Position numbers and translations under genes: made by a program | NCBI GenBank assembly: GCA_018224455.1 | Contig: JAGTUY010000288.1 | Location: 1-17,797, forward strand | DNA: 17,797 nt | DNA from: Desulfosarcina sp. | GTDB taxonomy: Bacteria > Desulfobacterota > Desulfobacteria > Desulfobacterales > Desulfosarcinaceae | Direction of reading: 5' to 3' | Shown: positions 1-6,956 of the stretch, one piece after another | Numbering within the stretch: the stretch's first letter is position 1 | Layout of the letters: every line of letters starts with the position of its first letter | Notes under the pieces: model-generated | The model's input: the letters and a program-made list of their open reading frames with translations, nothing else | Databases searched by the model: none | What the model was told of the DNA's origin: nothing

Positions 1-753
1 ACGCAGTGCGCGGGTCAACAGGATGGAGACCAGTGCACAACACACGGCTAGTCCGACGCAGGCCAGAATGTCATGGAAATGTATGTTGAAGTCCCTGTGG
101 GCAAAGGCGATCTGGTTACCCTTGAGCAGGCGGCTCACCTCAGTTCCCGCCACTGCGGCAATGGCAATGGGAATGATGTTCATGGTGCTCCACTCACCCA
201 GAATGACTTCGATGGCGAACACCATTCCTGAAATGGGAGCATTGAATATGGCGGCGATGGCGCCTGCCGCACCGCATCCAACCAGCGCTACCCGCTGGCG
301 GTCATTGAGCGAGAAAGCCTGGGCGATGTTTGAGCCAATGGCTGCGCCGCTCATCACCACCGGTGCCTCGGGACCGGCGGAACCGCCGCTGCCGATGGTC
401 AGAAAACTGGAAATCAGACGGGAAAAACTGGACCGCAGTCGCAGCAGGCCGCCATATCGGGAGACGGCGTAAATGACTTCGGGGACACCGTGGCCGGCAC
501 CCTCGTTGACGACCTTTTCCAGGAACAGGGAAGAGAGCGCCGCTCCGGCTGCCGGCAGAAAAATAGCCCACCAGTAAATCCGGTAGTGATGCAGCCACGC
601 CAGCATGCTTTCCAGACCATGGTTTAACAACAGGGCCGCCAGACCGCTGCAGACGCCGACGATAATGGCGAAGATCATGAGCAGCAATCGGTCATCGGAC
701 CTGAACAGGGACCAACTGCCCGGGTATTTCATTTTTTTAAAAAAGCCTGTCAT
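1..753 (-). CDS. ClC-family chloride channel/transporter, N-terminal half (3' end outside window)
   Basis: The 251 codons read without a stop from base 753 to the window edge, so only the N-terminal half of a normally 400-600-residue membrane protein is present. It has the ClC signature regions in order: GHGVPEV at about residues 87-93 (equivalent of GSGIPE), GSGGSAGPEAP at about 121-131 (equivalent of the G-K/R-E-G-P motif, with the gating glutamate as E129), and FNAPISGMVFAIEV at about 170-183. Several hydrophobic helices lie between them. ClC proteins move chloride across the inner membrane as channels or as H+/Cl- antiporters. Keeping a gating glutamate is compatible with antiport, but that is inference. 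Two in-frame ATGs (753 and 732) are possible starts and neither has a clear Shine-Dalgarno. The gene begins 5 bases after the end of the decayed HTH-PTS gene, so the two were probably one operon. Confidence 0.88.
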   Translation of the reverse strand, partial: MTGFFKKMKYPGSWSLFRSDDRLLLMIFAIIVGVCSGLAALLLNHGLESMLAWLHHYRIYWWAIFLPAAGAALSSLFLEKVVNEGAGHGVPEVIYAVSRYGGLLRLRSSFSRLISSFLTIGSGGSAGPEAPVVMSGAAIGSNIAQAFSLNDRQRVALVGCGAAGAIAAIFNAPISGMVFAIEVILGEWSTMNIIPIAIAAVAGTEVSRLLKGNQIAFAHRDFNIHFHDILACVGLAVCCALVSILLTRALR

Positions 754-758
754 GACAA

Positions 759-1090
759 TCAGGCGTTGAAATTCAACGGCTTTTCAAGAAAACAGGTCGT
801 GATGGCAGGCATCTCGGGTGGCTGAGAGAGCGGATCCCGGGGATGGGGGATGGCGATGCCGTTGCCGAAACCAGTGAATCGAGGGCTTCGGGTGGAAGAT
901 CATCGGTCCGATCGCCATGCAGGTAAAATGGTAAATTATGTGTGGCAGCCCATTTTTCCAATGCCGCGTGAGAAAAAACCACATCGGTGCCGCTGCGCTG
1001 GATCGGGATTCTTCCCTGGCGGATCCATCGTTCAATCATGGATACGGGAAGATTTAGTCCCCCGGCCACTGTTTTCATGGGCAGTTTCAT
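759..1090 (-). pseudogene. Decayed HTH + PTS EIIA (PtsN-like) regulatory gene
   Basis: The first ~70 residues from the ATG at 1090 are an excisionase/MerR-type helix-turn-helix (MKTVAGGLNLPVSMIERWIR, then IPIQRSG and FSHAALEKW). After PPEALDS (near 873-878) the frame must shift by one base. The next frame reads TGFGNGIAIPHPRDP, then ITTCFLEKPLNFNA and TGA at 759-761. TGxGNGIAIPH is the phosphorylation-site motif of PTS EIIA (mannitol/PtsN class), with the active histidine in IPHP. Compared with intact HTH-EIIA proteins, roughly 60 residues between HTH and motif are missing, and so is everything after NFNA, normally followed by LDGxPV. There are thus three lesions: an internal deletion, a one-base frameshift and a C-terminal truncation. 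Without the shift the frame runs on to a stop at 773 with no recognisable sequence. The family is regulatory and not sugar transporting. Confidence 0.72.
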
Positions 1091-1160
1091 GGCTGCATTC
1101 CGAATGAACCATTCCTGAAAAATTTAAAAGCGTGAAAGCTACGCTGATCTTCAGGAAGAA

Positions 1161-1437
1161 TCAAGGGATCGCATGATCTTTTTTCTGTCGATGGGGTTTG
1201 CCGGTGTGACGGTCAACAATGGTGATGTCTCGCTTGGGAAAGGGGATTTCGATGCCGTTTTGGTCAAACAGGGTTTTCACCGTGTCGGTGATATGGGAGA
1301 TCGTATCCATGCGCTTGCGGGCGTCCTTGATTCAGACCCGGAGCTGAAGGTCCACCGATGACTCGCCGAAGTCCCGCACCACCACCTCTGGCGCCGGTTC
1401 GGCCAATATCCAGTCGGCCGACCGCGTGGAATCTTAT
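1161..1437 (-). pseudogene. C-terminal remnant of an MscS-family mechanosensitive channel
   Basis: Reading the minus strand gives a continuous MscS C-terminal domain: ILAEPAPEVVVRDFGESS, VDLQLRV, a stop, IKDARKRMDTISHITDTV, KTLFDQNGIEIPFPKRDI and a TGA at 1161-1163. PxPxVxVxxFGxSS and NGIEIPFPxRDI are hallmarks of the cytoplasmic vestibule of small-conductance mechanosensitive channels. An in-frame TGA at 1332-1334 sits where the family usually has Trp (RVW to RV-stop). The whole transmembrane part is absent: recognisable sequence starts only about 30 bases after the frdB stop. This is a dead fragment, probably left by a deletion that brought frdB next to it. No start codon or ribosome binding site serves it. 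The left boundary (stop) is exact and the right boundary is approximate. Confidence 0.75.
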
Positions 1438-1466
1438 CAATCGCTAAGTTCACTCGGCGAACCGAA

Positions 1467-2222
1467 TCAGGAGAAGAACCCGGCTTTGAAATATTCACGG
1501 TTCAGCCGGGCAATGTTGGTGATGGAGATCTCTTTTGGGCACTCGGCTTCACATTCCCTCTCATTGGAGCAGTTGCCAAAGCCCAGCTCATCCATGGTCC
1601 GTACCATGTTGATCGCCCGTTTGGCCGCTTCGGGTTTTCCCTGGGGCAACAGTGCCAACTGCGAGACTTTGGCACTGGTAAAGAGCATCGCCGAGGCATT
1701 GGGGCAGGATGCCACGCAGGCACCGCAGCCGATGCATTGGGCCGCGTCCATGGCCAGGTCGGCGACTTCCTGGGGGACCAAAATCGCATTGGCGTCCTGG
1801 GCACCGCCGGTGTTGACTGAAACATACCCGCCGGCCTGGATGATCTTGTCCAGGGCGCTGCGGTCCACGGCGAGGTCCTTGATCACGTTAAAGGCCATGG
1901 CACGGAAAGGTTCGATGGCGATGGTGTCGCCATTGTCAAAATGGCGCATGTGCAGCTGGCACAGGGTCGTTCCCTTTTCCGCGCCATGGGGCCGCCCGTT
2001 GACCACGCATCCACACTGGCCGCAGATGCCCTCCCGGCAGTCATGATCGAAAGCGATGGGCTCCTTGCCGTCGATCGTCAGCTGGTCGTTGACCACATCC
2101 AGCATCTCCAGAAAGGACATGTCGGTGGAGATGTTCTCGGCATGATAGGTATCGAACCGTCCTTTGTTTTTGGGTCCGTTCTGGCGCCACACTTTCAGTG
2201 TCAAATTGATCGTCTTTGTCAC
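1467..2222 (-). CDS. frdB: Fumarate reductase/succinate dehydrogenase iron-sulfur subunit
   Basis: This 251-residue protein carries electrons between the FAD subunit and the membrane quinone site. The [2Fe-2S] ligands are in CREGICGQC with a later C88 (C62, C67, C70, C88). The [4Fe-4S] cluster is in CIGCGACVASCP (C163, C166, C169), and the [3Fe-4S] cysteines are C173, C218 and C224 or C228 (NCSNERECEAECP). All clusters are intact and the length is normal. The start is GTG at 2220-2222, eight bases after an AAGGAG Shine-Dalgarno. GTGA overlaps the frdA stop by 3-4 bases, implying translational coupling. It is the last gene of the C-A-B set. The direction (succinate oxidation or fumarate reduction) cannot be told from sequence, so an sdhB name is equally fair. 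Confidence 0.97.
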   Translation of the reverse strand: MTKTINLTLKVWRQNGPKNKGRFDTYHAENISTDMSFLEMLDVVNDQLTIDGKEPIAFDHDCREGICGQCGCVVNGRPHGAEKGTTLCQLHMRHFDNGDTIAIEPFRAMAFNVIKDLAVDRSALDKIIQAGGYVSVNTGGAQDANAILVPQEVADLAMDAAQCIGCGACVASCPNASAMLFTSAKVSQLALLPQGKPEAAKRAINMVRTMDELGFGNCSNERECEAECPKEISITNIARLNREYFKAGFFS

Positions 2223-4132
2223 TTGTAGCTCCTTTGCGTAAGTTTGACGTTTTCAAATACCAGGGGCTCTTTGTGAAACTCAGGTTCCCGGCCGTCTCCC
2301 GAATGTTCCCACGCCGCCGCATGACAGAAATTGTCATCATCCCTGAGGGCCTCGTGTTCTTCGGTTTCGAAGCGTTCGTTGAAGTGTCCGCCGCACGACT
2401 CCTGACGCGCCAGCGCATCAACGATCATCAATTCACCGAATTCGAGAAAATCAGCCACGCGTCCGGCACGCTCCAGGCTCTGGTTGAAGTCGGCCGCGTT
2501 CCCGGGCACCCGAACATTTTCCCAGAATTCGGCCCGAAGCTCCTGGATCATCCCGCGGGCCATGCCAAGGCCCTCGTTGTTTCTGGCCATGCCGCAGTAT
2601 TCCCACATGATGCGTCCCAGGGTTTTGTGGAAATCGTCAACCGTTCGTTTGCCGTCGATGGACATCAGCCGATCGATACGGCCGGTGACCTGCTTTTCCG
2701 ATTCATCGAAGGCTTTGTGCCCGGTGGTGACGTCCGCCTTGGCCGTGCCGGCCAGATAGCCGCCGATGGTGTAGGGCAGCACGAAATAGCCATCCGCCAA
2801 TCCCTGCATCAAGGCGCTGGCCCCGAGCCGGTTTGCGCCGTGGTCGGAAAAGTTGGCTTCGCCAAGCACAAACAGTCCGGGGACGTTGCTCATCAGATTG
2901 TAGTCCACCCACAGGCCGCCCATGGTGTAGTGAATGGCCGGATAGATCATCATGGGTGTCTGGTAAGGGTCGTCCGCGGTTATTTTTTCGTACATCTGAA
3001 ACAGGTTGCCATATTTTTTGGCGATGACATCCCTGCCGTCGCGATGAATGGCATCGGCAAAATCGAGATAGACGGCCTGGCCGGTTTCGCCCACGCCCTT
3101 GCCCATGTCGCACTGCTCTTTGGCGTTGCGGGAGGCGACATCCCGGGGGACCAGGTTGCCGAAACTGGGATATTTGTTTTCCAGATAGTAATCGCGGTCC
3201 GCTTCGGGAATCTGTTCCGGTGTGCGCTTATCGCCGGGATTTTTTGGCACCCACACCCGGCCGTCGTTGCGCAGACTCTCGCTCATGAGCGTCAGCTTGC
3301 TCTGGAACGTGCCGTGCACCGGGATACAGGTGGGGTGGATCTGGGTGAAGCAGGGGTTGGCGAAAAAGGCACCTTTTTTATAGGCCCTGAATGCTGCGGT
3401 CACGTTGGATGCCATGGCGTTGGTGGAGAGAAAAAATACGTTGCCGTAACCCCCGGTGCACAGCACCACGGCGTCGGCGGCATGGCGCTCCACTGCCCCG
3501 TTGATCATGTTGCGAACGACAATGCCCTTGGCGTGGCCGTCGACCAGCACCACATCCAGCATCTCGCGCCGGGGGAACATCTGGACCTTGCCGGCGGCCA
3601 CCTGGCGCATCAGGGCGCTGTAGGCTCCCAAGAGCAGCTGCTGGCCGGTTTGCCCCCTGGCGTAGAAGGTACGGGAAACCTGGGCGCCGCCAAAGGATCG
3701 GTTGTCGAGCAGACCGCCGTAATCCCGGGCAAAGGGAATGCCCTGGGCCACACACTGGTCGATGATGTCGTTGCTCACCTGGGCCAGGCGGTAGACGTTG
3801 GCCTCCCTGGCCCGAAAATCTCCGCCCTTGACCGTATCGTAGAACAACCGCCAAATGCTGTCGCCGTCGTTGGGGTAGTTCTTGGCGGCGTTGATGCCTC
3901 CCTGGGCCGCGATGCTGTGGGCTCTTCGGGGGCTGTCCTGGATACAGAAGGTCTTCACGTTGTAGCCCAGCTCGGCCAGGGTGGCCGAAGCCGATCCGCC
4001 GGCCAAACCGGTGCCGACAACGATGACGTTGAATTTTCGTTTGTTGGCCGGATTGACCAGTTTCAGTTCAAAACGGTGCCGGTCCCATTTTTCTGCAATC
4101 GGTCCGCCGGGTATTTTTGCATCGAGTGCCAT
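2219..4132 (-). CDS. frdA: Fumarate reductase/succinate dehydrogenase flavoprotein subunit
   Basis: The catalytic subunit interconverts succinate and fumarate using covalently bound FAD. The dinucleotide-binding GTGLAGG lies at residues 40-46 and the FAD-linking histidine is H72 in RRAHSIAAQGG. The substrate region HPTCIP and the C-terminal FAD contact LFVLGEANFSDHGANRLGAS are both present. At 637 residues it matches the longer class-B (Wolinella/Bacillus type) flavoproteins rather than the ~590-residue E. coli forms, and it carries their typical insertion around SESLRNDGRVWVPKNPGD. The start ATG at 4130-4132 follows AAAGGA at seven bases. It follows frdC with an 86-base gap and overlaps frdB. 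In complete-oxidising sulfate reducers this enzyme serves the TCA cycle; that role is inferred here. Confidence 0.97.
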   Translation of the reverse strand: MALDAKIPGGPIAEKWDRHRFELKLVNPANKRKFNVIVVGTGLAGGSASATLAELGYNVKTFCIQDSPRRAHSIAAQGGINAAKNYPNDGDSIWRLFYDTVKGGDFRAREANVYRLAQVSNDIIDQCVAQGIPFARDYGGLLDNRSFGGAQVSRTFYARGQTGQQLLLGAYSALMRQVAAGKVQMFPRREMLDVVLVDGHAKGIVVRNMINGAVERHAADAVVLCTGGYGNVFFLSTNAMASNVTAAFRAYKKGAFFANPCFTQIHPTCIPVHGTFQSKLTLMSESLRNDGRVWVPKNPGDKRTPEQIPEADRDYYLENKYPSFGNLVPRDVASRNAKEQCDMGKGVGETGQAVYLDFADAIHRDGRDVIAKKYGNLFQMYEKITADDPYQTPMMIYPAIHYTMGGLWVDYNLMSNVPGLFVLGEANFSDHGANRLGASALMQGLADGYFVLPYTIGGYLAGTAKADVTTGHKAFDESEKQVTGRIDRLMSIDGKRTVDDFHKTLGRIMWEYCGMARNNEGLGMARGMIQELRAEFWENVRVPGNAADFNQSLERAGRVADFLEFGELMIVDALARQESCGGHFNERFETEEHEALRDDDNFCHAAAWEHSGDGREPEFHKEPLVFENVKLTQRSYK

Positions 4133-4221
4133 GCCATATCCTTTCTAAACCGGTGGGGATGAATTACCCCGCTGTCTGTGTTAAGTGTCGCCGAAGATCG
4201 CGCGTTGTGCCAATCGGCCCA

Positions 4222-4863
4222 TCAGGCCAGCAGAAAAATATAGATGGGCAGAAATCCGAATCCGATGCCCACCACCACCGCGAAAGCGATACCGACCGTC
4301 TGGATCAGGGGCATGTACTTGGGGTGGTTGGCGCCCACGGTTTGAAAAGTGCTCCAGAACCCGTGGCTGACGTGGACAGCGGCGACCACCATGGCCAATA
4401 TGTAGATGACCACATACACCGGGCTGGAAAAGGCACTGGAAACAATATTGAATATGGTGGTGTTGGTCTTGTCAACGAAGCTGAAATTCAGCAGGTGAAA
4501 TACGATGAAGGCCAGCAGCAAGGCCCCCGTATAGGGCATGGTGGCAGAACCGAAGGTCCGGCCGCCGGCGGTTTTGTTGACGGCATAGCGCACCGGCCGG
4601 GCCTTCAGGTTCTGCAGATAAAGGATCAGGCCGGTGATCACGTGAACCAGAAAAAAGGACAGCAGGACCAGTTCGGCCACCGTCAGCAACGGTCCCAGGG
4701 CGTGAAGATGCTCAGCATAACCGTTGAAGGCATCTTTTCCGCCATAGATGGTCAGGTTACCTGCCAGGTGGGCTGCCAGGAATCCGCAAAAACTAAACCC
4801 CGTGATGGCCATCAGCAGCTTTTTCCCGATGGATGATCCCAGTGTGCTGGTAATCCAGTTCAT
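4222..4863 (-). CDS. frdC: Succinate:quinone oxidoreductase cytochrome b subunit, class B, di-heme
   Basis: This 213-residue membrane anchor has five hydrophobic helices. A histidine in each of helices I-IV (H32 in AAHLAGN, H74 in FLVHVITG, H123 in IVFHLLNF, H164 in AAVHVSHG) sits where the axial ligands of two b hemes lie in Wolinella FrdC and B. subtilis SdhC, so a di-heme class-B enzyme reacting with menaquinone is expected. The reading frame is open upstream to 4941, but the likely start is the second of two adjacent ATGs (4861-4863), with GGGAGG five bases before it; the first ATG at 4864-4866 would add one Met. It is the first gene of the frdCAB set, 45-50 bases after the HD-domain gene, with no terminator between, so co-transcription is possible. 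Confidence 0.93.
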   Translation of the reverse strand: MNWITSTLGSSIGKKLLMAITGFSFCGFLAAHLAGNLTIYGGKDAFNGYAEHLHALGPLLTVAELVLLSFFLVHVITGLILYLQNLKARPVRYAVNKTAGGRTFGSATMPYTGALLLAFIVFHLLNFSFVDKTNTTIFNIVSSAFSSPVYVVIYILAMVVAAVHVSHGFWSTFQTVGANHPKYMPLIQTVGIAFAVVVGIGFGFLPIYIFLLA

Positions 4864-4915
4864 CATTGCCTCCCGTTTAAGGAAATTGCCATAATTTTTG
4901 AACAAGCGAACAAAA

Positions 4916-5485
4916 TTATTTATCTTTCCTGTCCCTGTCAATAAATAATTTCAACCACCATGAATCCCATTCAGTTTTCGCTATGCTTTCCGATAGGTCG
5001 ATGCCGGCAACCGTCTGTAGGCGGGCCTTTACATGCGCGGACCACTTGTCCGGGGCGGCGTAGCCCATGTCCGAAAGGGATTTCAGATCCAGCAGGAAGG
5101 CCAGTTGGTCAGCATCGTGGGCCAGCTGGGATTCAAGCGTTTCACAGGCATTGAACTCGTCGAGCAGCGCCTGGATGTCCGGCCCGAAAGGCAGGCCCTG
5201 TGTCATGTGGGTCACAGCCTTTTTTTCATTGGCGGTGACATATTTTTTCTGAACCGTGTTGAGATCGCCAATCCTGGCTTCGGGAAGATCGTGAATCAGA
5301 CACATGGCCAGCAACCGGCCCTCATCGGCTTCCGGTTTTATCCTTGCCAGCGTCCAGGCGATGCACATGACGCCAAAGGTGTGTTCAGCGACAGACTCTT
5401 TTCCCGGGCCAAGGAACTGATACCCGGTGCGGTGAACCCTCTTTAACAGCATGGTTTCAAACAAGAACTCGGCGATGCGTTCCAT
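4916..5485 (-). CDS. HD-domain phosphohydrolase, YfbR/HDDC2-like 5'-deoxynucleotidase
   Basis: The protein has 189 residues with a complete HD metal site: H35 in SVAEHTFG, H65-D66 in LIHDLPEARIGD and D126 in AHDADQLAFLLD. The N-terminal MERIAEFLFE...LKRVHRTGY resembles proteins of the HD_3/HDDC2 group. Relatives such as E. coli YfbR dephosphorylate deoxynucleoside 5'-monophosphates in the cytoplasm; the exact substrate here is not provable from sequence. The start is the ATG at 5483-5485 because GGGGAGAG lies four bases upstream; the longer open frame to 5536 has no ribosome binding site. It lies just upstream of frdC on the same strand and is divergent from tolQ. A functional link to the respiratory enzyme is not obvious. 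Confidence 0.85.
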   Translation of the reverse strand: MERIAEFLFETMLLKRVHRTGYQFLGPGKESVAEHTFGVMCIAWTLARIKPEADEGRLLAMCLIHDLPEARIGDLNTVQKKYVTANEKKAVTHMTQGLPFGPDIQALLDEFNACETLESQLAHDADQLAFLLDLKSLSDMGYAAPDKWSAHVKARLQTVAGIDLSESIAKTEWDSWWLKLFIDRDRKDK

Positions 5486-5642
5486 TATCTCTCCCCTAAT
5501 TTTTATGCCGATCTGACTAAATTTGTGGATGCACATGCTCAGGTGGTAAGGGCGCCGGACGCAAAATCGTCGGCACCTCCTGAAAATGGCGGTCCCTGTG
5601 GCTGCAAAGCCTTGAACCGCGGCACTTCAAACGTCAAACTGC

Positions 5643-5669
5643 TTGACACTCTCAGGAGGCTTGTATAGT
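5643..5669 (+). promoter_or_regulatory. Sigma70-like promoter of the tol-pal cluster
   Basis: A perfect -35 TTGACA lies at 5643-5648. A -10-like TATAGT lies at 5664-5669, but with a short 15-base spacer; the alternative TAGTTA at 5666 gives the ideal 17. Either would start transcription near 5677, giving a leader of about 110 bases before tolQ. Confidence 0.55.
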
Positions 5670-5676
5670 TATACAA
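5661..5676. promoter_or_regulatory. Perfect dyad TTGTATA-GT-TATACAA over the tol promoter -10
   Basis: Two perfect 7-base half sites are separated by two bases and coincide with the -10 of the promoter, a classic repressor-operator position. TTGTATA/TATACAA half sites resemble operators of GntR-family regulators. The regulator is not encoded in the window, so assignment is inference. Confidence 0.5.
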
Positions 5677-5789
5677 AACCTTTTTCAAGGGGTTGCGATG
5701 CATTGAACATCCCATACCGGTTACCCGTGGACTCACCGGCAGCGCAAACCCCACGCATGCTTTAATCATTACACAGTGGAGAGACGGAC

Positions 5790-6503
5790 ATGGTGCCTAC
5801 CCAGATGGATTATATTCACATTATCAGCAACGCCAGCCTGATGGTGAAATTTGTCCTGCTGCTGCTGCTTTTCTTCTCCGTGATGTCCTGGTCGATCATT
5901 ATTATAAAGACCCGGTACATCCGCAAGGCGTTTAAGGAGTCGAATATTTTTATCGATTATTTCTGGAAAAGCCGGGATCTGGCCGGTGCCTTTACCAAGG
6001 CCAAACAGCTCAGCGGAAGTCCGGTAGCCCGCATCTTCAGAATCGGATATGCCGAACTGCGCAAACTCAACCCCAGCGGCAAACCCGGCGACGAGGTGAT
6101 TCCCGATGAGAGCAGTCCCTCCCTGCGCCAGGGCTTTTCGGGCACCGACAACGTGAAACGGTCCCTTCGACGGGCCATCAACACGGAGATGACGCGAATC
6201 AATCAGATGGTTCCTTTTCTGGCAACCACCGGCAACACGACCCCATTTATCGGGTTGTTCGGCACGGTGTGGGGAATCATGAACTCCTTCCATGGCATCG
6301 GGCAGCGGGGATCGGCCAGCCTTGCCGTGGTGGCACCGGGTCTTTCAGAGGCGCTGGTGGCCACAGCTGCCGGTCTGGCAGTGGCCATTCCCGCCGTGAT
6401 CGCGTTCAACCATTTCATGCAGAAGATTCGCGTGATTGAGACGGAATTGCACAGTTTTTCGGCTGATTTTCTCAACATTCTCGACCGGGACATTCTACGA
6501 TAA
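5790..6503 (+). CDS. tolQ: TolQ, proton-channel subunit of the Tol-Pal motor
   Basis: A 237-residue inner-membrane protein of the MotA/TolQ/ExbB family. One helix lies near residues 17-39 (KFVLLLLLFFSVMSWSIIII). The conserved pair in the second half includes LATTGNTTPFIGLFGTVWGI and SEALVATAAGLAVAIPAVIA, the family's hallmark channel helices. With TolR it uses proton motive force to energise TolA. The N-terminal half, before TDNVKRSLRRAI, carries the usual cytoplasmic domain. The start ATG at 5790 follows GGAGAG at six bases. It is first in the tolQRAB-pal-cpoB cluster, 12 bases before tolR. ExbB is excluded mainly by the tolB-pal context. Confidence 0.95.
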   Translation: MVPTQMDYIHIISNASLMVKFVLLLLLFFSVMSWSIIIIKTRYIRKAFKESNIFIDYFWKSRDLAGAFTKAKQLSGSPVARIFRIGYAELRKLNPSGKPGDEVIPDESSPSLRQGFSGTDNVKRSLRRAINTEMTRINQMVPFLATTGNTTPFIGLFGTVWGIMNSFHGIGQRGSASLAVVAPGLSEALVATAAGLAVAIPAVIAFNHFMQKIRVIETELHSFSADFLNILDRDILR

Positions 6504-6515
6504 AAGGGAGGCGGC

Positions 6516-6956
6516 ATGGCAATCGGCAGCGGCAGTGATCGGCTCATGTCGGACATCAACGTGACCCCATTTGTGGACGTCATGTTGGTACTGCTTATTA
6601 TATTTATGGTAACGGCACCCATGATGGTTCAAGGGGTCGATGTGGCCCTTCCCGAGGTGAGCGCCACCCCCATGGTGAATGAAAAGGAGAACCTCACCGT
6701 GACCATCGACCGGGAGGCTAACATTTATATCAACGATTTTCAGGTGCGGATGGATTTCCTCAAAGAGAAGCTGGAAAAAATCCTTGTGGGCAAAACGGAT
6801 CGCGAGGTTTTTTTCCGGGCGGACAAAGACGTCCCCTATGGCGTTGTTGTCGGGGTGATGGCGGAAATCAAGGCCGCCGGTGTCGACAAGCTGGGCATGG
6901 TGACCGACCCCTTCGACGACTCGGCCATCGGACAGTCCTCCGGTAAAAAAGGCTGA
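6516..6956 (+). CDS. tolR: TolR, ExbD/TolR-type channel subunit
   Basis: A 146-residue protein with one N-terminal membrane helix. The signature SDINVTPFVDVMLVLLIIFM carries D21, the single membrane aspartate required for proton use in this family (D23 in E. coli TolR). It is followed by a periplasmic domain (VDVALPEVSATP to GVDKLGMVTDP). The Shine-Dalgarno is GGGAGG, five bases before the ATG. The stop TGA shares its last base with the tolA start, so translation is coupled. Confidence 0.95.
   Translation: MAIGSGSDRLMSDINVTPFVDVMLVLLIIFMVTAPMMVQGVDVALPEVSATPMVNEKENLTVTIDREANIYINDFQVRMDFLKEKLEKILVGKTDREVFFRADKDVPYGVVVGVMAEIKAAGVDKLGMVTDPFDDSAIGQSSGKKG

Larger units (their letters stand above)
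5486..5789. other. Divergent intergenic region between the HD gene and tolQ
   Basis: No gene is supported in these 304 bases. The open frame on the minus strand (5539-5769) has no ribosome binding site and no family resemblance. The left half is GC-rich with short inverted repeats, such as CCTCCTGA at 5576-5583 matched by TCAGGAGG at 5652-5659, and a GCCG-ACG/CGT-CGGC stem near 5554-5574. The right half holds the tolQ promoter and its dyad. Confidence 0.5.

Noticed and set aside
1173..1361. A 62-codon plus-strand gene after frdB
   Set aside because: It is antisense to the MscS remnant, whose minus-strand reading matches a known family.
1426..2046. A 206-codon plus-strand open frame over frdB
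   Set aside because: Antisense of frdB with its three iron-sulfur motifs. No ribosome binding site or recognisable domain.
2216..4162. A 648-codon open frame on the plus strand covering frdA
   Set aside because: It is the antisense of frdA, which has full family motifs. The translation is Gly/Val/His-rich without any family resemblance, typical of a mirror frame in GC-rich coding DNA.
5539..5769. A 76-codon minus-strand frame in the tolQ upstream region
   Set aside because: It would cover the tol promoter and operator, has no ribosome binding site and no recognisable sequence.
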